A DNA stretch of 64,000 bases from Alcaligenes endophyticus. GTDB lineage: Bacteria > Pseudomonadota > Gammaproteobacteria > Burkholderiales > Burkholderiaceae_B. Positions 16,202 to 24,746 of the stretch are shown here, in pieces. Numbering within the stretch: the first letter of the stretch is position 1; each line of letters starts with the position of its first letter. The notes below the pieces were generated by a model. It did no database searches, was not told where the DNA came from, and saw only the letters and a list, made by a program, of their open reading frames with translations. The stretch spans positions 124,001 through 188,000 of the forward strand of contig NZ_JAPKND010000003.1 of NCBI RefSeq assembly GCF_026344035.1. Direction: 5' to 3'. The position numbers and the translations under genes were made by a program.

Positions 16202-17950
16202 TTAAGCGGAATGCGGAACCAGTTCTGGGCTGTCTAATAATGATTGCCCAGGCTTCACAATATCGAAGCACACCGGTTTCATTTCTAGCTCTAGGCCTTT
16301 TTCTCGTAAACTGATGCTTGTAAAGGTACTACTGGCCAAATCGCCCGTTTCGGGAAAATCTTCGCGGAAATGAGCACCACGGCTGTCTTCCCGCGCCAAT
16401 GCGGCCATAGCAATGGTTTGAGAAATGGTCAGTAAACTGTCTAGGTTGAGCCAATCGTGCCAGCTTAGGTTAAAGGCACGGTCACCACCCGGAATACGAA
16501 TGGCTGTTAGCTCTTCTTTCAGCCCAATTAACTGCTGCTGGGCATGTTTTATTTGCTCGGCAGTACGCATGACGCCAACGTCGTTCCACATTACATGCGC
16601 AAGCTTTTCGCGTAGGTCAGAAAACTGATGGGGGCCGTCGGTGAATGGGCGTTCGGCTCGGGCTATGCCCTGGTCGATGACTGTCGTGTCTGGCTCGCGC
16701 CATTCCTTATGCTGAGCAATGAACTGCGCCATGGAATCACCAGCGATACCGCCAAACACGGTAGAGTTAGCCACGCCATTGCCACCTAAGCGGTTAGCAC
16801 CGTGAACCCCTCCCGCGTCCTCGCCTGCGACAAACAAGCCTGGCGATTCGGTAGAACAATCTACTTCAAACTCTATGCCACCCATTAAGTAGTGGGCGGT
16901 GGGAACGACCTCTACCTGTCCGCCAGCCAAATCGAAGCCGCAGTCGGCGCAACGCTGTACCATGCCGGGGAACATCTTGCTGACCTTGTCAGCACCCAGA
17001 TGGCTCATTTGAATATATACACCACCCATTGGACTGGTTCGACCCGCACGCATTTCTGCATAAATACCCCGACTGACTACGTCACGAGTAGCCCGTTCGC
17101 CACGTGGATCGTAGTTAGACATGAAGCGTTCGCCCTGACCATTAATAAGGTAGCCTCCGGCACCACGCAAGCCTTCCTCCAGTACAGTACCCGTCATGCG
17201 GGTGTCGGGACCGCCCAGCAAACCAGTGGGGTGAAATTGCACCATTTCCATGTCACGCAAGGCCAGGCCATAACGCAACGCCATGGCAAGCCCGTCACAA
17301 GTTTTATCCCCTGAGGGCGTGTGATACAGATACATGGTGGGCCCTGCGCCTGTTCCCAATAAAACTGTCTTTGCCTGTATGAAGTGATAGGCGCCGGTAC
17401 GCATATTAATAAACAGTACCCCGGCAATGCCGTTCTTCAGCCCACCTTTGGCAGGTACCAGCTCTATGGCGCGGTATTCCTCCAAGCAGTTGGTGCCACT
17501 GGCTTTCACCTTTTCCATCAGACGGTTGATAATTTCAATGCCGGTCAAATCTGATTTGTGGACTGTGCGGTCAAAAGTCTGCCCAGCAAAGGCTTTCTGG
17601 TGCAAAGAGCCATCCGGATTACGATCGAAGAAGCAACCTATCTCGTTCTCAAGCTCTTGGATGCGCTCTATGGCTCCCACCACAAGACGCCAAGCTAAGT
17701 CTTGGCGCGGCAGCCATTTGCCACCATCGATGGTGTCCATAAAGTGCCGCTCTACCGAGTCGCCTTCGCCCAAGGCCACGTTGTAGCCCCCTTGCACCAT
17801 GCGTGTACAGCCACTTTTACCCACCAGGCCCTTTACAGCAATGGTCACGTCTAGGTCTGGATTCGCTTGTTTGGCATGCAAGGCTGCAAACAGGCCCGCC
17901 CCGCCAGAGCCCAGGATGAGAATGTCTGTTTTTGAATATTCGTATTTCAT
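16202..17950 (-). CDS. SDH/fumarate reductase-type flavoprotein subunit lacking the FAD-linking His
   Basis: 582 residues. The N-terminal FAD fold is DILILGSGGAGLFAALHA (about 9-26). Catalytic positions of the family are present: His in VQFHPTGLL, Arg in RATRDVVSR, His in PTAHYLMGG and Arg in GANRLGGNG. The segment that normally reads R-S-H-T-x-x-A-Q-G-G, whose His carries covalent FAD, reads S-G-C-T-R-M-V-Q-G-G (C48 in place of His). FAD is therefore probably not covalently bound, which in known enzymes lowers the flavin potential. The gene sits 3 bases after a membrane-anchor gene and upstream of fumarase. It would oxidise a succinate-like acid or reduce a fumarate-like one. Confidence 0.88.
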   Translation of the reverse strand: MKYEYSKTDILILGSGGAGLFAALHAKQANPDLDVTIAVKGLVGKSGCTRMVQGGYNVALGEGDSVERHFMDTIDGGKWLPRQDLAWRLVVGAIERIQELENEIGCFFDRNPDGSLHQKAFAGQTFDRTVHKSDLTGIEIINRLMEKVKASGTNCLEEYRAIELVPAKGGLKNGIAGVLFINMRTGAYHFIQAKTVLLGTGAGPTMYLYHTPSGDKTCDGLAMALRYGLALRDMEMVQFHPTGLLGGPDTRMTGTVLEEGLRGAGGYLINGQGERFMSNYDPRGERATRDVVSRGIYAEMRAGRTSPMGGVYIQMSHLGADKVSKMFPGMVQRCADCGFDLAGGQVEVVPTAHYLMGGIEFEVDCSTESPGLFVAGEDAGGVHGANRLGGNGVANSTVFGGIAGDSMAQFIAQHKEWREPDTTVIDQGIARAERPFTDGPHQFSDLREKLAHVMWNDVGVMRTAEQIKHAQQQLIGLKEELTAIRIPGGDRAFNLSWHDWLNLDSLLTISQTIAMAALAREDSRGAHFREDFPETGDLASSTFTSISLREKGLELEMKPVCFDIVKPGQSLLDSPELVPHSA

Positions 17951-17953
17951 GTC

Positions 17954-18301
17954 TCACAAAACCCTAAGCAGAAAAATAAAGCCCACTACCAAGGCAATCA
18001 GTACGCTGCCTGTTACCCAACTTTTACGCGCCTGACGTGGTGTTGACCACGCAAACAGCTCTAAGGTGAGCAAACGCATACCAAAACAAAAGTGCAATGC
18101 CAGTAACGACACCAAGCCCCATTCAGCAAACTTCACTAAAGGCAGCTCGCTAATCGCCAGGAACTCATCCAGTGCTGCTTGCTGATTCAGCGCCAAACCC
18201 AGCACGTAAAAGTGCACGGGCAGAAATAAGGCCAGCAAAATGCCTGAAATACGGTGGCCTAAAAAAGCAAAGTAAGCACGATGCCGCTGATACCCCTTCA
18301 T
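17954..18301 (-). CDS. SDH-like membrane anchor subunit (SdhC-type)
   Basis: 115 residues with three predicted membrane segments (about 19-40, 60-80, 95-114). The opening part RHRAYFAFLGHRISGILLAL contains the HRxSG signature of cytochrome b-type SdhC anchors. A further His in LLALHFCFGMRLL could be a haem ligand. With the neighbouring anchor at 18304-18633 it would hold the catalytic dimer on the inner membrane and pass electrons to quinone. Spacing to the flavoprotein gene is 3 bases. The pair of small anchors supports an SDH/Frd type B-D architecture over a soluble fumarate reductase. Confidence 0.85.
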   Translation of the reverse strand: MKGYQRHRAYFAFLGHRISGILLALFLPVHFYVLGLALNQQAALDEFLAISELPLVKFAEWGLVSLLALHFCFGMRLLTLELFAWSTPRQARKSWVTGSVLIALVVGFIFLLRVL

Positions 18302-18303
18302 AA

Positions 18304-18633
18304 TTAGAGCCCTCCTACGGCCACAACTGCTCGCATGCCCAGAAATAGCATGCCCAGCGCGATGAGCAGGCTGAGTACATTAGCGGCGGATAGCGAAAGC
18401 TTGCACCACTCTATGAGTACACGCCGTATGCCGATGGCTGCATGAATGGCCACAGCGATCACAAACACACCATAAAAACTGATCCACCATACGCTGCCTT
18501 GCGTGCGCGACAAGATGTCGGCAGCCGTCAGTCCGCCCTTTACCGCATACATAATGACGGCAAGGTGAATTAACACGAAAGGAGCAAGAATCAGCGCTGT
18601 GAGACGCTGGAAAAAAAACAAGACGCGTTCCAT
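18304..18633 (-). CDS. SDH-like second membrane anchor subunit
   Basis: 109 residues with three membrane segments (about 8-30, 48-70, 80-105). Candidate haem or quinone-site His residues are in FVLIHLAVIMYA and VAIHAAIGIRRV; the second helix ending in GIRRVL is like that of SdhC/FrdD anchors. It lies one base after the iron-sulfur subunit gene and 2 bases before the next anchor gene. The tight packing indicates one transcript. Anchor subunits diverge fast, so the assignment rests on size, helices and position. Confidence 0.8.
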   Translation of the reverse strand: MERVLFFFQRLTALILAPFVLIHLAVIMYAVKGGLTAADILSRTQGSVWWISFYGVFVIAVAIHAAIGIRRVLIEWCKLSLSAANVLSLLIALGMLFLGMRAVVAVGGL

Positions 18634-18634
18634 C

Positions 18635-19360
18635 TCAATCCCGTTTCAAAAAGCTAAATAACGAGGCGCGCTTCAGTCCGGCAATACTACCGGTAGGGCT
18701 AAGGCTGACCGGGCAATAGGTCATACAGCTACCCTGGGTGTGGCATGAACCACAGCCGCCTTCGGCCGACGCTTTTTTCAAGGTTTCGGAACTGCCTACA
18801 TGGCGCACGTCATTCACTAAAGTCCAGGCGCGATTTAAAGCGGCTGGCCCAAGATAGTTGTTATCCCAGCCCACCACATCACAGGCGGCATAACAAATAC
18901 CGCAGTTAATGCATTCAATGGCTGCGTTGGCTTTGCGGCGTTTAGCACTTTTCGGGTTCACTTCGTAAGGCTTGTCGTCGCGAGTGCGCTCGCTTTTAAA
19001 GTCTGAGCCCACGTGCTGCCACTTGGCAAAAAACTCGTCCATATTGACGACTAGATCTTTGATACGCGGCATATTGCGTAAAGGCTCGAGAGTCAGCTCG
19101 TCGTCTTTTGCGACTTTACTGACGTGCGTGCGACACGCCCAGCGTGGCTCACCGTTCACCATAATGGCACAGGTACCACATACCCCTACCCTACAGGAGT
19201 ATCGGTAGGCTAAAGAGGGCTCCAGCTTTTTTTGCACCTCGGACACCACGTCCAGCACGGTTTGATTATCTCGACGTGCCACTTCGTAGGTCAGCATCTC
19301 CCCTTCGTGGTCTCCACGCCAAATCTTCACTTTAATTGTTTTACTTTTCGTAGCCACCAT
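18635..19360 (-). CDS. SDH/fumarate reductase-type iron-sulfur subunit
   Basis: 241 residues from ATG 19360; a frame open to 19423 exists but no start has a strong ribosome-binding site. The N-terminal [2Fe-2S] ferredoxin domain shows YSCRVGVCGTCAIMVNG with a further Cys in RWACRTHV. The C-terminal domain carries the [4Fe-4S]/[3Fe-4S] ligands in CINCGICYAACDVV and CGSCHTQGSCMTYCPVS. It relays electrons from the flavoprotein to the membrane anchors. It is the first gene of the leftward operon; gene order B-anchor-anchor-A differs from the classical sdhCDAB order, supporting a paralogue distinct from the core respiratory complex. Confidence 0.9.
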   Translation of the reverse strand: MVATKSKTIKVKIWRGDHEGEMLTYEVARRDNQTVLDVVSEVQKKLEPSLAYRYSCRVGVCGTCAIMVNGEPRWACRTHVSKVAKDDELTLEPLRNMPRIKDLVVNMDEFFAKWQHVGSDFKSERTRDDKPYEVNPKSAKRRKANAAIECINCGICYAACDVVGWDNNYLGPAALNRAWTLVNDVRHVGSSETLKKASAEGGCGSCHTQGSCMTYCPVSLSPTGSIAGLKRASLFSFLKRD

Positions 19361-20043
19361 AATCACTTTGTCTTTTATACGCAGTGTTGAACATGGCAGG
19401 CTATCGACGACGTGGAAAATCAACGTAAACGAATAGCCGCCTCCTTTGAAAATCGAGTATATATCTAAATATATTCTTAATCAAGATTATTTAAATTCAA
19501 TTTTCCTTATTGTTTATGTATCACTACAATATCCGCTATGCGTTCGTTACTGATGCAGACTTAGTTTGCTCGTCAATCAGCAGGCAAGGCACTGTATAAG
19601 CCAGATACTGCTAAGAAAATATGGCGCGGCGCCGTTTATGCCTAACGCTGCTCCTTAAGTGTGCTGCCTTGCTCACCAAACAAGTGCAAGATGCTGGCCG
19701 CCAGGCTACAGGCGTGTAATCGTCACCCTTTTGATGGGCCAGTTGTAACCCGCTTTGCTAGTGTGCATGGGCTTAGGCTTGGCACTACCCTCCGAGAATA
19801 CACAGTCGTGACCGTATAACTGCTGGTCATAGCACCACTAACTATTTATCCGCGTTATAGATTAGTGAACCTATCCGTCTATTATGGTATGACGCGCAGG
19901 GCGGCTGGGAGGGTCTTTCTTTCATCCTAGCCTAGAAAAATAACGCTTCGGATAGCTTCAGGAAGGTACTTTTTTATTATTATCGGTAATACCGCTAAGA
20001 TCCCGACGGTATCAATGGTTGGCATTAGCCATATATTAGACAA
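19361..20043. other. Gene-free region upstream of the SDH-like operon
   Basis: About 680 bases without a convincing gene. The part next to the operon (19450-19530) is AT-rich, with the run ATATATCTAAATATAT near 19457-19474, and probably holds its promoter. On the minus strand 19630-19740 there is an aborted reading frame ending in LHLFGEQGSTLKEQR plus stop, interrupted upstream by a TGA. It may be the end of a decayed gene, but no family can be named. The rest shows nothing recognisable. The right end is bounded by the tRNA-Ser terminator. Confidence 0.4.
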
Positions 20044-20076
20044 CAAAAAACCCGCCATGCTTGCACACATGCGGGT
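20044..20076 (-). terminator. Rho-independent terminator of the tRNA-Ser gene
   Basis: On the minus strand the stem ACCCGCATG pairs with CATGGCGGG (one bulged base) around an 8-base loop and is followed by seven T. It lies 36 bases beyond the tRNA 3' end, the right side for terminating that transcript. Confidence 0.8.
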
Positions 20077-20111
20077 CTTGAGTTTTGGTTGAACTAGCTG
20101 ATACAGCTAAT

Positions 20112-20202
20112 TGGCGGACAGAGAGGGATTCGAACCCTCGATACGCTATTAACGTATACCCGCTTTCCAGGCGAGCGCCTTCAACCACTCGGCCACCTGT
20201 CC
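20112..20202 (-). tRNA. tRNA-Ser (anticodon GGA)
   Basis: Read on the complement, the gene begins GGACAGGTGGCCGAGTGG and ends in TCTGTCCG followed by an encoded CCA (20112-20114). The acceptor arms pair as GGACAGG with TCTGTCC (one G-T). The anticodon loop is CTGGAAA, giving GGA, which reads the serine codons UCC and UCU. A long variable arm, typical of class II serine tRNAs, lies between the anticodon stem and the GTTCGAATC T-loop. A terminator follows at 20044-20076. Confidence 0.95.
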
Positions 20203-20342
20203 TATTACTACTTTTTCTTAACTGGCTAGCCAAAATAGACATAGCGTGTAAGAAGCATTCGATTATAGCAAGCTTAAGAACAAAAAAGCAAGCCTGTAAA
20301 ATGTACGTCGCTTTTTATACAGTGGCGATGAACTGGTCTTGC

Positions 20343-20963
20343 TTAACGTTGCTGCAAGCTCACCATACGTTCCACATAGCGCGCAATAGTATCCACTTCA
20401 ATATTCACATGACCACCCACACGGAGGTGCTTAAGCGTCGTTACCTCAACGGTATGGGGAATCAAATTAATGCGAATTTCGCAGCCACCTTCTACATCGT
20501 CCACTTGGTTCACCGTTAAGCTGACGCCATTCACGGTAACCGATCCTTTGTAGGCAAAGTACTTAGCTAAGTCAGTGGGTATCAGAATGCGCAAATCCCA
20601 AGACTCACCAATCGCCTGGAAATAACTTACCTGAGCGACGCCATCCACGTGCCCAGATACAATATGCCCGTCTAAGGAGTCACCAAGACGCAGAGCATGT
20701 TCTAGATTTACCTCACCCTGCTGCCCTAACCCGACAGTGCGATTCAAGCTTTCGCGTGATACATCTACGGCAAACCCAGTATCCCATAACTGCACCGCCG
20801 TCATACAGGCACCCTGAATCGCAATGGAGTCACCCAATTTACTGCGGGACAAGTCTAACCCGCCCGCCTCAATATGCAAACGCACTCCCGCGTTTTTATC
20901 ATTGGCATCCAGCTCTTGAACTTCAGTAATCTGCCCTACGGCAGCAACAATACCTGTAAACAC
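20343..20963 (-). CDS. ribE: Riboflavin synthase alpha chain
   Basis: 206 residues, starting with GTG 20963 (the complement reads GTG TTT ACA GGT, giving MFTGIV). The family start MFTGIVAAVGQI is exact in pattern, and the tandem lumazine-binding barrels are visible: the first repeat around GDSIAIQGACMTAV and the second around GSVTVNGVSLTVNQV. The enzyme makes riboflavin from two molecules of 6,7-dimethyl-8-ribityllumazine in the cytoplasm. It is the last gene of the leftward glyA-nrdR-ribD-ribE run. No FMN riboswitch motif was seen before this gene or before ribD. Confidence 0.95.
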   Translation of the reverse strand: MFTGIVAAVGQITEVQELDANDKNAGVRLHIEAGGLDLSRSKLGDSIAIQGACMTAVQLWDTGFAVDVSRESLNRTVGLGQQGEVNLEHALRLGDSLDGHIVSGHVDGVAQVSYFQAIGESWDLRILIPTDLAKYFAYKGSVTVNGVSLTVNQVDDVEGGCEIRINLIPHTVEVTTLKHLRVGGHVNIEVDTIARYVERMVSLQQR

Positions 20964-21021
20964 GGCTAATAACCTCTGCTAAAAATAAACGGATCACTGA
21001 AGCGGGAGCACTTACTAAGCA

Positions 21022-22143
21022 TCACGAGCAATGCTCCAACAAAGCATCCCAATGCGCTTTCTGGCGCGCTCGTAATCGTAAGTCTGGCCCTACAGGGCAC
21101 ACATCAAAAAACTCGTACTGGGGAGCCTGCCGCAAAGAAGACAAAGCATGAATGTCAGCGAGGCCCCGCCCCGCCCCCAGTAACTTAGGGGCCATATACA
21201 CCAACAACTCGTCTACACACCCTGCCTCAATGAGCGCCCCACTTAACTTTGCCCCCGCTTCCACGTGTATTTCGTTGATGTGTTGAGCACCTAACCACTG
21301 CACTACTGCCGTCAAATCCACGTGGCCTTGTTTTTCAGGCAAAAGCACTAGCTGCACATTTTTATCGGCCAAGCGAGCTGCTTTTTCTGCATCGGGACGA
21401 CTAGCGAACACCCAGCAAGGAGTGCCATCGAATAGCGCAGCGTTTTCATCTACGGAAAACTGCGTATCCACAATAGCTTTGTAAGGCTGTCTTGAAGTGG
21501 CGACAGCACGTACATTCAATAGAGGATTATCAGCATTAACCGTGCCAATGCCCGTTAATACCACACAGCTACGCGCACGCCAGTGGTGCCCATCATCACG
21601 TGCCAACGGGCCAGTAATCCACTGCGATTGTCCATCTGTTAATGCACTGCGCCCGTCTAAACTGCAAGCCATCTTCATCCAAAGCCATGGGGTCTTACGC
21701 ACCATACGGGCAAAGAAGCCCACATTTAATGCTAAGGCTTGCTCTAGACATAAAGGTCCAGCTACTTCAATACCCGCCTGCCGCAACTTATTAAACCCCT
21801 TACCTGCAACCAAAGGATTAGGATCTTCCATGGCGACCACCACTCTAGCAGGCTGCGCCTGAATCAATGCATCCACACACGGAGGAGTACGGCCATAGTG
21901 ACTACATGGCTCTAAGGTGACATACACGGTAGATCCTGCCACCTCAACACCCCGTTCTGCCGCCTGTCGTAAAGCCATAACCTCGGCATGAGCCCCCCCC
22001 GCTTGTTGGGTGGTTCCACTGGCTAGTAAGATGCCATCACGCACGATCATACAGGCAACCCGTGGATTAGGACTGCTCACATACAAGGCCTGCTCCGCTA
22101 GAGCTAGAGCCTGCTGCATCCAATACCTGTCTTGGTCTGTCAT
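21022..22143 (-). CDS. ribD: Bifunctional diaminohydroxyphosphoribosylaminopyrimidine deaminase / 5-amino-6-(5-phosphoribosylamino)uracil reductase
   Basis: 373 residues with an N-terminal cytidine-deaminase-type zinc domain (HAEVMAL, then PCSHYGRTPPC, about 50-85) and a C-terminal NADPH reductase domain (LWMKMACSLDGRSALTDG onward). It carries out the second and third steps of riboflavin synthesis. It starts 16 bases after the nrdR stop and precedes ribE by 58 bases, so the two rib genes probably share the nrdR transcript. Length is normal for RibD. Confidence 0.95.
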   Translation of the reverse strand: MTDQDRYWMQQALALAEQALYVSSPNPRVACMIVRDGILLASGTTQQAGGAHAEVMALRQAAERGVEVAGSTVYVTLEPCSHYGRTPPCVDALIQAQPARVVVAMEDPNPLVAGKGFNKLRQAGIEVAGPLCLEQALALNVGFFARMVRKTPWLWMKMACSLDGRSALTDGQSQWITGPLARDDGHHWRARSCVVLTGIGTVNADNPLLNVRAVATSRQPYKAIVDTQFSVDENAALFDGTPCWVFASRPDAEKAARLADKNVQLVLLPEKQGHVDLTAVVQWLGAQHINEIHVEAGAKLSGALIEAGCVDELLVYMAPKLLGAGRGLADIHALSSLRQAPQYEFFDVCPVGPDLRLRARQKAHWDALLEHCS

Positions 22144-22159
22144 ACGAGTATGCGTTGCA

Positions 22160-22621
22160 TTAGGTTGACTCAGAATCGCTCATCTCGTCGATGGCGTGCA
22201 CAAACTCACGAATATCTTTAAAGCTTTTATAGACGGAGGCAAAGCGTACATAAGCCACTTGGTCTAGCTTAAGTAACTCGTTCATCACCAAAACACCAAT
22301 GTGCTCGGAGGTGACTTCACGCTGGGCACTGAGTTGTAATTTTTCTTCAATCCGGGCCACCGCGGCATCCACTGCACTCATGTGCACGGGTCGCTTACGC
22401 AAAGCTATTCCCATACTCGCCCGCAAACGAGTTGAATCAAACTCCATGCGCGTACCATTACGTTTGACTACCGCTGGCATGACCAGCTCGGCACGCTCGT
22501 AGGTGGTAAACCGCCGTTCGCACGCTGCGCACCGCCTACGACGACGTATAGAGTCACCCTCCTCAGAAGTTCGAGAATCAATGACTTGCGTATCAGTGTT
22601 GTGGCAAAACGGACATTTCAT
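22160..22621 (-). CDS. nrdR: Transcriptional repressor NrdR
   Basis: 153 residues. The N-terminal zinc ribbon has Cys pairs in [10 protein letters not shown] and [15 protein letters not shown], followed by an ATP-cone domain (about 47-137: [16 protein letters not shown] through the helical bundle). NrdR senses (d)ATP and represses ribonucleotide reductase genes by binding paired NrdR boxes. Such a pair is present upstream of nrdA at 45759-45806 in this window. It lies between glyA and ribD, a common betaproteobacterial arrangement. Confidence 0.96.
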   Translation of the reverse strand: MKCPFCHNTDTQVIDSRTSEEGDSIRRRRRCAACERRFTTYERAELVMPAVVKRNGTRMEFDSTRLRASMGIALRKRPVHMSAVDAAVARIEEKLQLSAQREVTSEHIGVLVMNELLKLDQVAYVRFASVYKSFKDIREFVHAIDEMSDSEST

Positions 22622-22663
22622 ACTAGGTGAGGGCCGCCTTGGGCGACCCCATTCGTAAAAGAA

Positions 22664-23908
22664 TTACGAGTATACAGGTAGACGGCTAGTCAACTCATGT
22701 ACACGACGACGTACATCAGCGATCACCGCTTCATCGTGAGGGTTATCCAGCACATCCGCGATAAGGTGCGCTGTCAGCTCGGCCTCAACCTCTGTGAAGC
22801 CACGCGTGGTCATAGCAGGCGTACCCAAGCGTATGCCGCTTGTCACGAATGGTTTTTCGGGATCATTTGGAATGGCGTTTTTGTTCACCGTAATATGAGC
22901 AGCGCCCAGAGCCTCTTCGGCTATTTTTCCAGTAATACCTTTAGCACGCAGATCAACCAGCATTACGTGACTTTCAGTACGGCCCGAAACAATACGCAAG
23001 CCACGCTCAACCAAGGTACGCGCCAGCACGTCCGCATTTTTTACCACTTGCTGTGCATAGGTTTTGAACTCGGGCTCTAGGGCTTCTTTGAAAGCCACTG
23101 CCTTACCGGCTATCACGTGCATGAGCGGCCCGCCTTGAATACCCGGGAAAATAGCGGAGTTAATCGCTTTTTCATGCTCTGCTTTCATCATAATGACACC
23201 ACCACGGGGACCCCGCAATGATTTATGCGTAGTGGAAGTAACAAAGTCCGCATGAGGCACAGGGTTAGGATATGCGCCACCAGCAACGAGACCGGCGTAG
23301 TGAGCAATATCAACCATGAACAAAGCGCCATTTTCACGAGCTATGCGTGCCATACGTTCGAAGTCGATATGCAGAGAGTAAGCCGAAGCACCACCCACGA
23401 TCAATTTAGGTTTGTGCTCTTTGGCTAGTTGCTCGAGCTGTTCATAATCGATCACCTCGTCGGTGTCTAAGCCATAGGAAATAAAGTTGTACAACTTACC
23501 CGAGGCATTCACGGGCGAACCGTGCGTTAGGTGACCGCCTTCGGCTAAGCTCATGCCCAAAACGGTATCGCCCGGTTTGAGTACTGCCATGTATACGCCC
23601 TGATTGGCTTGTGAGCCCGAGTTGGGCTGCACGTTCGCTGCTTCTGCACCAAAAAGTTCTTTTAGACGATCAATGGCCAATTGCTCGACAATATCCACAT
23701 ACTCGCAGCCACCGTAGTAACGCTTGCCTGGATAGCCTTCTGCATACTTATTGGTTAGTTGCGTCCCCTGAGCCTGCATTACCGCGGGGCTAGTGTAATT
23801 TTCGGAAGCAATCAATTCAATATGCTGTTCCTGACGAACATTCTCTTTCTCAATGGCAGCCCAAAGATCAGGGTCTACTGTAGCCAACGTAAGGGAGCGG
23901 TCAAACAT
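22664..23908 (-). CDS. glyA: Serine hydroxymethyltransferase
   Basis: 414 residues, normal length. The PLP-binding Lys is K229 in [13 protein letters not shown]; the N-terminal [11 protein letters not shown] and the glycine-rich [13 protein letters not shown] segments are diagnostic. It converts serine and tetrahydrofolate to glycine and 5,10-methylenetetrahydrofolate in the cytoplasm, feeding one-carbon metabolism. It leads the glyA-nrdR-ribD-ribE run. A long perfect hairpin lies 63 bases upstream of the start (23971-24015) and could be part of its 5' leader. Confidence 0.97.
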   Translation of the reverse strand: MFDRSLTLATVDPDLWAAIEKENVRQEQHIELIASENYTSPAVMQAQGTQLTNKYAEGYPGKRYYGGCEYVDIVEQLAIDRLKELFGAEAANVQPNSGSQANQGVYMAVLKPGDTVLGMSLAEGGHLTHGSPVNASGKLYNFISYGLDTDEVIDYEQLEQLAKEHKPKLIVGGASAYSLHIDFERMARIARENGALFMVDIAHYAGLVAGGAYPNPVPHADFVTSTTHKSLRGPRGGVIMMKAEHEKAINSAIFPGIQGGPLMHVIAGKAVAFKEALEPEFKTYAQQVVKNADVLARTLVERGLRIVSGRTESHVMLVDLRAKGITGKIAEEALGAAHITVNKNAIPNDPEKPFVTSGIRLGTPAMTTRGFTEVEAELTAHLIADVLDNPHDEAVIADVRRRVHELTSRLPVYS

Positions 23909-23970
23909 GGAGGTTCCTAAGATGTGTAATAGAGCAAAAACAAAGGCGTATTTTAGCCTGTGTAATGAGC

Positions 23971-24015
23971 AATACGTCTGACGGCCTGCGAAAGGGCCGA
24001 TATTTCAGACGTATT
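23971..24015. repeat. Stem-loop between the PEBP gene and glyA
   Basis: AATACGTCTGA (23971-23981) pairs perfectly with TCAGACGTATT (24005-24015). Inside, CGGCC (23982-23986) pairs with GGCCG (23995-23999), leaving an 8-base loop and a 5-base bulge. No T-run follows on either strand, so it is not a standard intrinsic terminator. It may belong to the glyA 5' leader or end the PEBP transcript by another route. Confidence 0.6.
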
Positions 24016-24089
24016 AGTCGTAAATTTCACGCAATGTCGCCTAGTGTTCATTTACAAAATGAAGAAAACTCATGCTAGGCTGCAAGCGC

Positions 24090-24725
24090 TTATTGTTGAT
24101 TCATTAAGCGCGGATTCAGCGTATAAAGCCCGGTAATACTGGCTTGATCCAAAATATGTCCAGCCATTGCCTGCAATACGTCCTTGCCAGTAAAACGCCC
24201 CTCTAATGGCAGCTCAGCCACGTCTAGGGCGTACACGGTAAAAACATAACGGTGCACAATGGAGTCATTCCAAGGAGGACATGGGCCATCGTAGCCAAAG
24301 TAATCCCCATTCATATCCCTATCATTGGCAAACCAAGTCGTGTAGTCGTTTACTCCTTGGCGGGTATCATCCAAAGCCAAAGGCCCCGCTTTACCTCGTG
24401 GAGTGATGCCTTTGGAATATGAGCCTTCCGCTAAAGACTGCACCTGTCCGCTGATATTCACTAGCAGCCAATGATAAAAGCTGATACGTGGTAAGTCGGC
24501 GGGAATTTCGCGCCCCTCTTGATTAACATCGTCAGGTTTGCTTGGCACATCGGGGTCGTGACAGATCACCGCATATGATTTCGTCCCGACTGGTGCATCA
24601 GACCATGCTAAATGCGGGTTTATATTACCCGCTAAAGCCACTCGGCTTTGGGCATCGTAGCGACAAAACGCCAAACGCTCTGGCAAGGGAGTTTGATCTT
24701 CGAAAGAATCACTATACAGTCTCAT
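24090..24725 (-). CDS. YbhB/YbcL family (PEBP, Raf kinase inhibitor-like) protein
   Basis: 211 residues with the phosphatidylethanolamine-binding fold signature: HLAWSDAPVGTKSYAVICHD, then PDVPSKPDD, and the central FYHWLLVNI. The C-terminal GPCPPWNDSIVHRYVFTVYA is the second conserved block. The biochemical role of bacterial members is not settled. It lacks an obvious signal peptide, so it is probably cytoplasmic. GGAG precedes the ATG. It lies 21 bases after tyrS on the same strand and may be co-transcribed with it. Confidence 0.9.
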   Translation of the reverse strand: MRLYSDSFEDQTPLPERLAFCRYDAQSRVALAGNINPHLAWSDAPVGTKSYAVICHDPDVPSKPDDVNQEGREIPADLPRISFYHWLLVNISGQVQSLAEGSYSKGITPRGKAGPLALDDTRQGVNDYTTWFANDRDMNGDYFGYDGPCPPWNDSIVHRYVFTVYALDVAELPLEGRFTGKDVLQAMAGHILDQASITGLYTLNPRLMNQQ

Positions 24726-24746
24726 AGCTCATATCTCCGTTGAGGG

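Noticed and set aside
16892-17314. A 140-residue plus-strand frame opposite the flavoprotein gene
   Set aside because: Shadow frame; the minus strand encodes conserved catalytic motifs here.
20203-20342. Possible FMN riboswitch near the rib genes
   Set aside because: No RFN-element pattern was seen around ribE or ribD. Both follow nrdR closely and have no long leader.
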